From positions 3,267,501 to 3,331,500 of the forward strand of contig NC_011566.1 in assembly GCF_000014885.1 (NCBI RefSeq): a stretch of 64,000 bases of DNA, written 5' to 3'. This DNA is from Shewanella piezotolerans WP3 (lineage in GTDB: Bacteria; Pseudomonadota; Gammaproteobacteria; Enterobacterales; Shewanellaceae). The translations under genes and the position numbers were made by a program. The notes under the pieces were generated by a model. That model saw only the letters and a list, made by a program, of their open reading frames with translations. It ran no database searches and was not told where the DNA came from. Of this stretch, positions 26,526-35,759 are shown one piece after another. The first letter of the stretch is position 1, and each line of letters starts with the position of its first letter.

Positions 26526-27835
26526 TACTCCACTTCAACTATCATTGCTGCGCCTAAACCACCAGCTGCACATGCAGTCGCAAGACCCGTTCCGCCACCA
26601 CGACGTTTAAGCTCATGACAAACCTGAGTGATCAGTCGTGTACCTGTTGCAGCAAAAGGATGCCCATAAGCAAGTGAGCCGCCTAATACATTGAATTTGC
26701 TCATATCGATTTCACCAATCGCGCGGTTACGACCCAGTTTCTCTTCGGCGAATTTCTTTGAACCAAACATCTGCATATTGGCTAATGTTTGTGCGGCAAA
26801 CGCTTCATGCATCTCAATAAGCGTTAGATCTTCTAATTCCATACCTGCGCGCTTAAGTGCCATTGGAGTGGCATAAGAGGGCCCCATTAGCATATCTTCC
26901 CACACATCTATGGCTGTAAATGCGTAACTCTTAATGTAACCAATTGGGGTATAACCTAACGCTTTAGCTCTGCCTTCACTCATTAGCAATACCGCAGATG
27001 CTCCGTCAGTTAACGGTGTACTGTTTGCCGCTGTAACTGAGCCATGTTTACGGTCAAACGCTGGTCGCAGTTTTGCGTAAGACTCAAGCTTAGAGTTCTC
27101 ACGGATATTGTTATCACGATCGATAAATGCTTTATATGGTGGTACATGAGCAGCCATCACTTCTTCGGCTAGTTTGCCAGCGTTCCATGTTTCAGTCGCA
27201 AGAGTGTGAGAGCGATGTGCCAATGCATCTTGATCAGCACGGCTAATATTATAAGTTTTTGCCATCTGCTCGGCAGTTTGCCCCATGGACAAACCAGTTG
27301 AATACTCGGCAACAGCTGGCGGCACAGGCAATAAATCTTTTAAACCTAAACGGCGGAAAATTGATAACTTCTGACCAAAGCTACGTGCTTTATTGAGATC
27401 AACAAGCGCATGTGCGAGCTTTTTAGATACGCCAATTGGCAATACTGAAGATGAATCTGAACCACCAGCAATACCTATTTCCATATTACCGGTCAAGATT
27501 GACTCTGCAACATTCACCGTTGATTGGAAGCTGGTTGCACAAGCACGAGTGACACTATAAGCATCAGTGCTGATATCCATGCCAGTACCCAAAACGATTT
27601 CACGCGCAATATTTGGTGCAGCAGGCATTTGCACAACTTGACCATATACAAGTTGTTCAATGAGCTTAGGGTCGAGTTCTGAACGTGAAATTAGTTCATT
27701 CACGACCATTTTGCCCATATCTAACGCAGATACACCATGAAATGCGGTCGCTTGTTTGGCAAATGGCGTTCTTAATCCCGATACAATCGCGATTCGTTCG
27801 CCTCTAGCGTTAGTTAATTGCTGTCTTTCACTCAT
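26525..27835 (-). CDS. fadI: Acetyl-CoA acyltransferase FadI
   Basis: Thiolase that ends each beta-oxidation round, the partner of FadJ. The 436-aa length fits FadI, which is longer than FadA. The nucleophile is Cys99 in TRACATSFQS; the later catalytic His is in YGHPFAATG and the second Cys in ATACAAGGLGAA. It is the first gene of fadI-fadJ. A PsrA-type palindrome lies about 140 bp upstream, suggesting derepression by long-chain acyl-CoA or fatty acid. Confidence 0.95.
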   Translation of the reverse strand: MSERQQLTNARGERIAIVSGLRTPFAKQATAFHGVSALDMGKMVVNELISRSELDPKLIEQLVYGQVVQMPAAPNIAREIVLGTGMDISTDAYSVTRACATSFQSTVNVAESILTGNMEIGIAGGSDSSSVLPIGVSKKLAHALVDLNKARSFGQKLSIFRRLGLKDLLPVPPAVAEYSTGLSMGQTAEQMAKTYNISRADQDALAHRSHTLATETWNAGKLAEEVMAAHVPPYKAFIDRDNNIRENSKLESYAKLRPAFDRKHGSVTAANSTPLTDGASAVLLMSEGRAKALGYTPIGYIKSYAFTAIDVWEDMLMGPSYATPMALKRAGMELEDLTLIEMHEAFAAQTLANMQMFGSKKFAEEKLGRNRAIGEIDMSKFNVLGGSLAYGHPFAATGTRLITQVCHELKRRGGGTGLATACAAGGLGAAMIVEVE

Positions 27836-27972
27836 TTTTCACCCTCTTGTTCTGCGTCGCTAACCCTTGAAGTTGCTCGCTTTTTTATATCCCTGAGAAA
27901 CCTGCAAAATAACCTACAAACAGGTCTGACCATTAAAGTGTGATCTGATTCTAACTTTTAAATGAAAAATTT

Positions 27973-27986
27973 TAAACACTTGTTTG
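27973..27986. promoter_or_regulatory. Candidate PsrA operator upstream of fadI
   Basis: TAAACACTTGTTTG fits the PsrA pattern (G/C)AAAC-N2-4-GTTT(G/C) except for the first base, with a 4-nt spacer. PsrA is the known fatty-acid-responsive repressor of beta-oxidation genes in several gammaproteobacteria. It lies between fadI and the divergent moxR. Confidence 0.55.
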
Positions 27987-28071
27987 TTTTTTAACACTAG
28001 CCAAAACCCAATTGAATTATTTACCATAGAGGTTGTCCATAGTCTTTATACATAATAAATTGAGTACCATC

Positions 28072-29028
28072 ATGCCTTTGAGTCGATTTCATGCACTACG
28101 CGAATACTTAAATACCGTTATTCTCGGACAACCGACATTAACTGAGAATTTACTGATAGCGCTCATCGCCGATGGACACTTACTGGTAGAGGGGCCTCCA
28201 GGCCTTGCTAAAACTCGCGCAGTCAAAGCACTGTGTGATGGCGTTGAAGGTGATTTTCACCGTATTCAGTTTACTCCTGACTTATTGCCAGCAGATTTAA
28301 CGGGCACAGATATCTATCGCGCTCAAACTGCTACATTCGAATTTGAAGCAGGTCCGATATTTCATAACCTCATATTGGCGGACGAAATAAATCGAGCCCC
28401 TGCAAAAGTTCAGTCTGCGTTACTTGAAGCAATGGCTGAAAACCAAGTGACGGTCGGCAAGAATAGCTACCCACTGCCAGAATTATTTTTAGTAATGGCT
28501 ACGCAAAACCCACTTGAGAATGAAGGAACCTACCCGCTTCCTGAAGCACAGTTAGACCGCTTTTTGATGCACCTTAATCTTGACTACCCGAGTGCAGAAA
28601 CTGAATTTGAAATTTTGCGTTTGTCTCGTAATGAAGCATTAAAGCAAGAAATCCCAACCATGACGCCGATTATTCAAGGGGATATTTTTGCCGCGAGAGA
28701 GCAAGCATTACAGATCTACCTCGCAGAACCACTTGAAAAATATATCGTCGATATTGTAATGGCAACTCGTCAGCCTGCAGCTTATAGTGCTGAGCTTGCA
28801 AGTTGGCTTGAATATGGTGTCAGCCCACGCGCAACCATCTCTCTTGAGCGCTGCGCCAGAGCACGCGCCTATTTATATGAGCGCGATTTCGTGTCACCAG
28901 AGGATATTCAGGCTGTTGCCCCTAATGTATTACGTCATAGACTGCTGCTCAGCTATCAAGCACAAGCGGACGGTGTATCTGCAGATGATGTGATAAACCA
29001 TATTCTTTCTCAAGTTGCGGTACCTTAA
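28072..29028 (+). CDS. MoxR family AAA+ ATPase
   Basis: A 318-aa MoxR-type ATPase and first gene of a six-gene Bat-like operon. Walker A is GPPGLAKT (41-48), Walker B LILADEIN (100-107), sensor 1 MATQNPLENEGTYPLPEAQLDRF, and sensor 2 near SPRATISLER. MoxR proteins act as chaperone-like partners of VWA proteins encoded beside them. ATG 28072 is preferred: the alternative TTG at 28033 directly abuts a purine run. The stop overlaps the next ATG (TAATG). Confidence 0.9.
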   Translation: MPLSRFHALREYLNTVILGQPTLTENLLIALIADGHLLVEGPPGLAKTRAVKALCDGVEGDFHRIQFTPDLLPADLTGTDIYRAQTATFEFEAGPIFHNLILADEINRAPAKVQSALLEAMAENQVTVGKNSYPLPELFLVMATQNPLENEGTYPLPEAQLDRFLMHLNLDYPSAETEFEILRLSRNEALKQEIPTMTPIIQGDIFAAREQALQIYLAEPLEKYIVDIVMATRQPAAYSAELASWLEYGVSPRATISLERCARARAYLYERDFVSPEDIQAVAPNVLRHRLLLSYQAQADGVSADDVINHILSQVAVP

Positions 29029-29957
29029 TGCTCAAATCAGATCTGCCTCTTTTTTCTGATGGCATCAACATCACAGAAAAAGAGCTACTTGCTTGCCAAA
29101 ACATAGCACGAGCCTTACCTGAGAAAAGGGCTAAGGCTAAAGCTAATTTGGCCGGACACCGCTCTAGTGCAATCAAAGGCCGCGGCATGGAGTTTGCCGA
29201 GGTGCGGCATTACCAAAGTGGTGATGACGTACGCACGATAGATTGGCGCGTAACAGCTAGAACAGGTAAAGCCCACACCAAGCTGTTTGTCGAAGAGCGT
29301 GAACGGCCAATCATTATCTTGCTGGATTTAAGCCATAGCTTGTATTTTGGTTCTAGCTTATTGTTGCAAGCGGTGCAAGCTGCTCATGTTGCTACCACCC
29401 TGGGGTGGAACGCTATATTACATGGCGATAGGCTCGGCGCTATCATCGCCACCGAGCAGGAACATATTGAGCTAAAACCTCGCAGCCGTCAGCAGGGAAT
29501 ATTGCAATTAGTTTCAGCGATTAAGCAGTTACATCAACGTCAACTTAATGCTATCGCAGCGCAAGAAGCTGACCCAGAGCACATGCTAAATGCCTGTAAG
29601 CGATTAAGGCGTATTGCTAAGCCAGGATCATTAATTTGGATAGTCTCCGATGGTCGTCACTTTAGTGCCGCCTGTTTAGCCATGTTATCAGATCTAAAAC
29701 GCCACTGTGATATGGGCGCTTTTTTAATTACCGACCCTTTGCGGGAAGGTAATCTTGTGTTGCCAAAACACTTTAAACTGCCTGTTAAAGACGGTGGAAA
29801 AGAGCGCATTATCGATAGGCACAGCTATGAGCATTGGTTGCAAAACCAACATAAGATCAAAGCAGAATTCACCAATATGATGCAAAAAATCAGCGTTGAA
29901 ACTCGCTTTATTGATGCAGGTAAACGTCTAAACCAGCAGCTCGGAGCATTAAGATAG
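29028..29957 (+). CDS. DUF58 domain-containing protein
   Basis: A 309-aa cytosolic protein with the DUF58 core: GRGMEFAEVRHYQSGDDVRTIDWRVTA (about 51-77) and FVEERERPIIILLDLS, a degenerate VWA-like fold. DUF58 genes regularly follow moxR and are thought to work with the ATPase on VWA partners. It overlaps moxR by one base and abuts the DUF4381 gene, so it is in the operon. Confidence 0.9.
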   Translation: MLKSDLPLFSDGINITEKELLACQNIARALPEKRAKAKANLAGHRSSAIKGRGMEFAEVRHYQSGDDVRTIDWRVTARTGKAHTKLFVEERERPIIILLDLSHSLYFGSSLLLQAVQAAHVATTLGWNAILHGDRLGAIIATEQEHIELKPRSRQQGILQLVSAIKQLHQRQLNAIAAQEADPEHMLNACKRLRRIAKPGSLIWIVSDGRHFSAACLAMLSDLKRHCDMGAFLITDPLREGNLVLPKHFKLPVKDGGKERIIDRHSYEHWLQNQHKIKAEFTNMMQKISVETRFIDAGKRLNQQLGALR

Positions 29958-30479
29958 ATGGCGCTACAAACACCAGCAGCAAATCCTGCGTTAGCATCAC
30001 TGCGAGATATCCAAACTCCTGTTGAAATTGGTTTATGGCCAATTGCCTATGGCTATTGGATTCTCATAATCATCGCTCTTATGTCATCCATAGCGATATT
30101 TGTCTACCTGAGTAAGCGCCGAAAACACAACGCTGCCAAACGAGCTGCGTTAATTGAGCTCGCTGAACTCGACCTTAAAGCCACCCATTATATTGCTAAC
30201 GTCAGCGCAGTGTTAAAGCGCGCGGCAATGAGCTATTGCGAGCGAAATTTAGTTGCGAGTTTATCTGGCAGCACGTGGCATAAATGGCTTAGCCAACAAG
30301 TTAAACAGCCGCCGACTGAGCTCTGTGAATTACTCAGTCTTAGTTACCAACAACAACCATTAACTGAGTCACAAGCTATCGCTTTGAAGCAGTGCGCCGA
30401 GCAGTGGTTGAAAAATGCATTACCTCTCTCAACCACTAAATCAACTTCTAATAGACTATCTCAAATGGAGGCTAAATAA
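29958..30479 (+). CDS. DUF4381 domain-containing membrane protein
   Basis: A 173-aa protein with a short N-terminal segment ending in LRDIQTPVEIGLWPIAYGYW, one membrane helix (about 30-50) and a cytoplasmic helical tail rich in Lys and Gln. This is the DUF4381 pattern seen between DUF58 and VWA genes in Bat operons. Function unknown; presumably a membrane-anchored assembly partner. The stop shares a base with the next start (TAATG). Confidence 0.85.
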   Translation: MALQTPAANPALASLRDIQTPVEIGLWPIAYGYWILIIIALMSSIAIFVYLSKRRKHNAAKRAALIELAELDLKATHYIANVSAVLKRAAMSYCERNLVASLSGSTWHKWLSQQVKQPPTELCELLSLSYQQQPLTESQAIALKQCAEQWLKNALPLSTTKSTSNRLSQMEAK

Positions 30480-31480
30480 TGTTGACCTTAGCACTCCCTT
30501 GGTTACTACTGCTGTTACCCCTACCCCTATTATTGAGAAAAAAGCAGCAACAGCAGGCTAAACTGGGTGGACACCTTTATCTTCCCGGTAGCGATGTTGA
30601 AGTACAAAGCTTACCGAATAAAGTAGAGACATCTTCAAATAAGGGCTATTGGCTGGTGTGGGTTCTATTAGTCTTAGCTGTGGCAAGACCATTATGGATG
30701 GGAGAACCAATAGAGTTGCCTAGTAAGGGCCGAGATCTAATGTTATCGGTGGACTTATCCGGCAGCATGCAGATTGAAGATATGGTCATTGACGGTAAAG
30801 TCACCGACAGATTTACCCTTATTCAACATGTGATAAGCCAATTCATCGAGCGCCGAAAAGGCGATCGCATTGGCCTTATCTTGTTTGCTGATCATGCTTA
30901 TTTGCAATCACCCCTCACCCAAGACCGACGTACAGTTGCTCAGTACTTGAACGAGGCCGAGATCGGTTTGGTAGGCAGACAAACCGCAATTGGCGAAGCT
31001 ATCGCGCTGGGTGTTAAGCGCTTTGACCAAGTTGAAAATAGCAATAGAGTGCTTATTTTACTTACCGATGGTTCTAACAATGCAGGCTCCATATCCCCAG
31101 AGCAAGCAACCGATATTGCAGCCAAAAGAGGGATCACTATTTACACAGTCGGTGTTGGCGCCGAAGTCATGGAGCGACGTACCCTTTTTGGCAAAGAAAG
31201 AGTCAATCCGTCAATGGATTTAGATGAGACCCAGCTTAAACAGATAGCAGAGAAAACTGGTGGCAGCTATTTCCGCGCTCGCAATACCGAAGAGCTCGAG
31301 CGCATCTATCAAGAGATCGACAAACTAGAACCAATCAGTCGAGAGCAACTCAGTTATCGACCACAATCAGAACTGTTTTATTGGCCGCTTGGCTTAGCGT
31401 TATTGCTCACCATATTTAAAAGTCTTGGGCAGCTAACTGTATTCAGTAATAAACCCAAACAGCCATCGAGAGGTCGTTAA
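30479..31480 (+). CDS. VWA domain-containing membrane protein (BatA-like)
   Basis: A 333-aa protein with two N-terminal membrane helices (about 3-20 and 58-74), a von Willebrand A domain and a C-terminal helix near 305-320. The metal-site motif DLSGS is at 92-96, with later TAIGEAIALG and ILLTDGSNNAG supplying other MIDAS residues. BatA-like proteins present this domain to the periplasm. It is coupled to its neighbours by overlap and a 2-bp gap. Confidence 0.9.
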   Translation: MLTLALPWLLLLLPLPLLLRKKQQQQAKLGGHLYLPGSDVEVQSLPNKVETSSNKGYWLVWVLLVLAVARPLWMGEPIELPSKGRDLMLSVDLSGSMQIEDMVIDGKVTDRFTLIQHVISQFIERRKGDRIGLILFADHAYLQSPLTQDRRTVAQYLNEAEIGLVGRQTAIGEAIALGVKRFDQVENSNRVLILLTDGSNNAGSISPEQATDIAAKRGITIYTVGVGAEVMERRTLFGKERVNPSMDLDETQLKQIAEKTGGSYFRARNTEELERIYQEIDKLEPISREQLSYRPQSELFYWPLGLALLLTIFKSLGQLTVFSNKPKQPSRGR

Positions 31481-31482
31481 AC

Positions 31483-33402
31483 ATGCATTTAATACGTCCT
31501 GAGTGGCTATTAGCGCTTATACCGCTGGCTATGTTGTTAATGTTTATTAAAAAGAATCACGGTGCGAGTTCCAGCTGGGATCAATACATTGCCCCTCACC
31601 TAGCAAGTGTATTGCTTAGTCGCACAGATAAAAAACGTAGCCATTCTATTGCATACCTTGCAATGGCATGGTGTATCGCTGTTGTTGCCCTTTCTGGTCC
31701 CGCGATTGAAAAAACGGCACTGCCAGTTTATGAGTCTGCACAAGGTCGAGTCATTGTGATGGATATGTCCCTGTCTATGTATGCCAATGACCTTTCACCC
31801 AACCGGTTGACCAAATCAAAGTATCGAGCAACAGATCTGCTAGGATCGATTGCTGAAGGTGAAACAGGACTTGTTGCTTACGCTGGTGATGCATTTACTA
31901 TTAGCCCGTTAACTCGAGATAACGCCACGCTATTAAACCTACTGCCGACATTAACGCCAAGCATCATGCCAACAAAAGGCTCTAATATAGAAGCCGCGCT
32001 AGAACACGCAAAATCCCTGCTAAGTCAAAGCGGACATATTAGTGGCGACATTATTTTATTTACTGATGGCATTTCTCCTTCCCAGCTCAGTGCCGCTCAA
32101 TCAGTGTTAAAAGGCAGTGCTTATCGGTTGGGAGTACTAGCATTTGGTAGTGAACAAGGTGCGCCAATTAAACTACCTGACGGCCAACTGCTACGTGATA
32201 ATGCCAACCAAGTGGTTGTTGCAAAAACTGATTTAGGATTGCTAAACTCATTAGCTTCTTCGAGTCACGGTACTGTCATCTCAACACGTGCAGACGGTCA
32301 AGATATTGCTCAACTTTTCGATTGGCTTGCCACCACTAAAGATACAAAAGAGAGTGATAGGCAAGGTGAAGTTTGGCAAGATCTTGGCGGTTATATCGCA
32401 TTGTTACTGCTGCTGCCTGCCCTTCTCAGTTTCAGGCATGGATTGCTTGGTGCAATCGCTTTGGTCGTCGTTTTACAGCCGACACAACCCGTTTACGCTA
32501 ACAGCTGGGATGATTTGTGGCAGACTCAAGATCAACAAGCTGCTAAAGACTACCAAGCCGAGCAGTATGAAGCGGCAGCACAAAAGTTTGAGCAAGCTCA
32601 ATGGCAGGCAAGTTCTCATTATAAAGCGGGACAATATGAACAGGCACTAACAGGGTTTGAGCAGGACAACTCTGCCAATGGCCTCTATAACCAAGGCAAT
32701 GCTCTGATGCAGCTTGGTCAATATGATAAAGCCGAAAAACGCTATCAAGATGCACTTGAGTTAGCACCCGATATGGATAGCGCACAGCAAAACCTTGCAT
32801 TGGCTAAGCAATTACAACAGCAACAGCAACAAGATTCTCAAGGCGACGGTGACAACCAGAAAAATTCAGATGAAAAGCAAAACTCAGAGGATCAACAGCA
32901 AAAGAGTAATGAGCAACAATCTGATGACGGTCAGCAAAGTGATAAAGAATCCGATGACAGTAGTTCTGACACTGACAGTGGTCAGGGAGAACAAAAGCAA
33001 CAGCCTTCAGATGACACCAAATCCGGCGACGATGCAAACGATACCGCTGAAGAGTCGCAGCAAAGTGGAGCCAGTGATGCTGCACAAAATGAGCCCAACA
33101 GCAACGATGCTCCCATGGACGCAAAAGCGTCTGATCCTCAAAAACCAGAAGACAAGCTGCAGGAAAATGCGCAACAAGCTAATGCCAAACAAGCTAGCGA
33201 CAATGAAGACCCACAACAGGGAGATGAAGCAACCTCTATGGTACCCGCGACTTCCTCTGATGAGCCATTGCCACCAGAAATGGAAAGAGCTTTAAGAGCA
33301 ATTGCTGACGACCCACAAGTATTACTGCGTAATAAGATGCAGCTTGAATATCAAAAACGACGCCGTCAAGGCATTAACACCAAGGAAAACCAACAGTGGT
33401 AA
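31483..33402 (+). CDS. VWA and TPR protein (BatB-BatC-like fusion)
   Basis: A 639-aa protein uniting two Bat roles. Residues 1-300 are BatB-like: two membrane helices, a VWA domain with DMSLS (94-98) and LFTDGISPSQ. After another helix (about 298-330) come TPR-like helices (about 345-445; e.g. GLYNQGNALMQLGQYDKAEK), as in BatC. Residues about 447-600 form a low-complexity tract of Gln, Asp, Ser, Glu and Asn, probably disordered. A basic end follows (NKMQLEYQKRRRQG). The +1 frame across the acidic tract is open but is a shadow. It overlaps batD by 7 bp. Confidence 0.88.
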   Translation: MHLIRPEWLLALIPLAMLLMFIKKNHGASSSWDQYIAPHLASVLLSRTDKKRSHSIAYLAMAWCIAVVALSGPAIEKTALPVYESAQGRVIVMDMSLSMYANDLSPNRLTKSKYRATDLLGSIAEGETGLVAYAGDAFTISPLTRDNATLLNLLPTLTPSIMPTKGSNIEAALEHAKSLLSQSGHISGDIILFTDGISPSQLSAAQSVLKGSAYRLGVLAFGSEQGAPIKLPDGQLLRDNANQVVVAKTDLGLLNSLASSSHGTVISTRADGQDIAQLFDWLATTKDTKESDRQGEVWQDLGGYIALLLLLPALLSFRHGLLGAIALVVVLQPTQPVYANSWDDLWQTQDQQAAKDYQAEQYEAAAQKFEQAQWQASSHYKAGQYEQALTGFEQDNSANGLYNQGNALMQLGQYDKAEKRYQDALELAPDMDSAQQNLALAKQLQQQQQQDSQGDGDNQKNSDEKQNSEDQQQKSNEQQSDDGQQSDKESDDSSSDTDSGQGEQKQQPSDDTKSGDDANDTAEESQQSGASDAAQNEPNSNDAPMDAKASDPQKPEDKLQENAQQANAKQASDNEDPQQGDEATSMVPATSSDEPLPPEMERALRAIADDPQVLLRNKMQLEYQKRRRQGINTKENQQW

Positions 33403-35027
33403 TTCGACATATACTGGTACTCTTTATTCTCGTAATTACGGCTACAGCCCCCGCCTATGCAATTACGAGCTTACAAGCATCTGTTGACCGAAACCCGGTC
33501 ATCGAAGGTGAGTCTCTCGTATTAACTGTAGTTGCAGATGACGATTTAAATAGTGGCGAGCTCAACACCTCTGCACTGCTTAAAGATTTCATTGTTGGCC
33601 GAACAAGTATCAGTCGCAGTAAACAGATAATGAATTTTGATGCTCGAAACGAAACTCGCTGGCAAGTACTGCTTTCGCCTAAATCTCGTGGCAATGTCAC
33701 AATTCCAGCCTTTCAGATAAAAGGAGTCAGCTCAGACCCAATTACTCTTTCAGTTGTGGATAGAAGCAGCCAACCGCAGCAAAAACAAGATATCTTTATG
33801 CGTGCGAGCTTATCGTCTGAAGAAGCTTATGTCGGGCAAATGCTGACCTATAGAGTTAAGCTTTTTCTAGCTCTTGAGCTGCAACGTGGCGTTCTGAGCG
33901 CCCCGGTGCTACAAGGCGCGCAAATAAAGCAACTTGGTGAAGATAAAGACAGCAACGAGATAATCAATGGTAAACGCTATCGAGTTATTGAGCGAGCCTA
34001 TGCCATTGTCGCCGACCAACCAGGTGAGCTCACTATCAACGGTGCTAGCTTTTCCGGTGATGTATTGGTGCAAGCCAAGCGAAATGGCGGCATGTTTTCC
34101 TTCAATGAAAGTCGACCAACACAAACACAAGCACCGAAATCAGTGATACTTATCAACCCAGAGCCTGTTGAATATCAAGGCCAATGGTTAGTGTCAGATC
34201 TAGTGGTACTAAAAGAGGACTGGCCAGAATCACCTGTCGAATATAAAGTTGGTGACCCGATAACTCGAACCTTAACCTTGCTGGCTTCCAATGCAGATGA
34301 GACCAGCTTGCCAGAATTGCAGCTTTCGATGCCTTCAGCGCTTAAATCATACCCTGAAAAGCCGCAGAGAAAGTCATTTGTTCGTGATAAGCAGATGGTG
34401 TCACAACTGACACAAACAACCGCTATAGTCGCCACAAAGGCAGGAACTTATACGTTACCCGAAATTAACGTCCCATGGTGGAATCCGCACCTAAAACAAC
34501 AGCAATATGCGACTTTGCCAGCGCGCACAATAGTAGTGACAGGTGGCACAACAGAAATCGCTATCGCTCCATCAGCCACCAATACCGCAACCATTACAGA
34601 CGCAGGCTACTGGCCTTGGGTAAGCGCGATTCTCGCCATCTTATGGTTAGTGACATTAGTGCTATGGCTAAATGCAAGAAAGCAACAGTCGTCAAACTCA
34701 AAACCAGTAGAAAATGATAACATCTCACAGCCTGTAAATAGCCGTAAGATACTTGAGAGCAGCTGCGCAGCGAAGGATCCTACCGCCGTGATTAATGCAT
34801 TAAGTGCTTATTTTGCTGATCTATATGCAACGCCAATGACTCTACAAGATATTGGCAAGCAATCAACTGAGCTATCAAACATGGTTATCGCTTTACAACA
34901 ATCGGCCTACAGCGAACAGAACACTAACATCGATTATCAGCGACTGTTAAAACTGGCATTATCAACAAAAGCGACCAATAAGCAGCGACACACTTCTGCG
35001 CTTAACGCTTTAAACCCAAAATTATAA
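33396..35027 (+). CDS. batD: BatD family protein
   Basis: A 543-aa exported protein with a signal peptide (ILVLFILVITATAPAYA), several beta-sandwich repeats, and a C-terminal membrane helix near 405-425 before a cytoplasmic tail. Features such as VDRNPVIEGESLVLTVVAD and PAFQIKGVSSDPITL are typical of BatD. The start is GTG at 33396 inside the end of the preceding gene, implying coupled translation. Bat operons were linked to aerotolerance in Bacteroides; their role here is unknown. It is the last gene of the operon. Confidence 0.88.
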   Translation: MVIRHILVLFILVITATAPAYAITSLQASVDRNPVIEGESLVLTVVADDDLNSGELNTSALLKDFIVGRTSISRSKQIMNFDARNETRWQVLLSPKSRGNVTIPAFQIKGVSSDPITLSVVDRSSQPQQKQDIFMRASLSSEEAYVGQMLTYRVKLFLALELQRGVLSAPVLQGAQIKQLGEDKDSNEIINGKRYRVIERAYAIVADQPGELTINGASFSGDVLVQAKRNGGMFSFNESRPTQTQAPKSVILINPEPVEYQGQWLVSDLVVLKEDWPESPVEYKVGDPITRTLTLLASNADETSLPELQLSMPSALKSYPEKPQRKSFVRDKQMVSQLTQTTAIVATKAGTYTLPEINVPWWNPHLKQQQYATLPARTIVVTGGTTEIAIAPSATNTATITDAGYWPWVSAILAILWLVTLVLWLNARKQQSSNSKPVENDNISQPVNSRKILESSCAAKDPTAVINALSAYFADLYATPMTLQDIGKQSTELSNMVIALQQSAYSEQNTNIDYQRLLKLALSTKATNKQRHTSALNALNPKL

Positions 35028-35061
35028 CGGTTTAGATTGACCTACTAAAAAATATGAAAAG

Positions 35062-35084
35062 ATGCTCCTTAGGGAGCATTTTTT
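35062..35084 (+). terminator. Terminator after batD
   Basis: ATGCTCC / GGAGCAT stem with loop TTAG followed by five T; it ends the moxR-to-batD operon. Confidence 0.85.
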
Positions 35085-35195
35085 ATAAAAATGGCTTCTT
35101 TATCAGCTAATTTAGACTTTATTTACCTGCAATTGGTATTCGAAGTTGAACAAGGTTAAGCTGTGAAATATTGATCCAGTTAGAAAAAAGTAAAA

Positions 35196-35759
35196 ATGTT
35201 TGATAGTTGGCGAAATAAAAAGTCTAGCTCCACGGTCTCTTCAGACATGGTTAGCAAACAAAGACGATACGATAGCCTTGTCAGGGCACTTCATTCCGAT
35301 ATATACCGTTATGCCTATTGGCTATGCGGCGATAAACATATCGCTGAAGATATCACTCAAGAAACCTTTCTGCGCGCTTGGCGCTCGCTTGATTCATTGA
35401 AAGATGAAAAAGCTGCAAAAGCATGGCTGATCACTATCCTTCGTCGTGAAAATGCACGCCGGTTTGAACGTAAACAATTTAATTATTCAGATGTCGAACA
35501 GGAATTTATCGAAGATACGTTCTCCGGAAGCACTGAAGACCATGCAGAACAACACTTATTGCAGAGACAGATTTCAAAGTTGGAACTTGAATATCGTGAA
35601 CCACTATTACTACAAGTGATAGGCGGTTTCAGTGGTGAAGAGATAGCTAAAATATTAGATCTCAATAGAAACACCGTAATGACGCGTTTATTTCGAGCTA
35701 GAAACCAGCTTAAAGATGTACTCGAACAACCGACTATCAGAGGTCAATCCAATGGATGA
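35196..35759 (+). CDS. ECF-type RNA polymerase sigma factor
   Basis: A 187-aa sigma-70 family factor with only regions 2 and 4. Region 2 contains IYRYAYWLCGDKHIAEDITQETFLRAW in parts (about 36-62); region 4 contains GGFSGEEIAKILDLNRNTVMTRLFRARNQL in parts (about 139-168), the helix-turn-helix for -35 recognition. The downstream DUF3379 gene starts inside its last codons, a usual arrangement for a sigma factor and its membrane anti-sigma. The inducing signal is unknown. Confidence 0.92.
   Translation: MFDSWRNKKSSSTVSSDMVSKQRRYDSLVRALHSDIYRYAYWLCGDKHIAEDITQETFLRAWRSLDSLKDEKAAKAWLITILRRENARRFERKQFNYSDVEQEFIEDTFSGSTEDHAEQHLLQRQISKLELEYREPLLLQVIGGFSGEEIAKILDLNRNTVMTRLFRARNQLKDVLEQPTIRGQSNG

Noticed and set aside
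32795..33295. 166-aa plus-strand frame inside the VWA-TPR gene
   Set aside because: Shadow of the low-complexity tract; no start context and the main frame is supported by domains and operon overlap.
35128..35140. Thirteen-base match (TGCAATTGGTATT) to the end of the MITE-like element
   Set aside because: Too short and without any inner element sequence; could be chance or a solo remnant.
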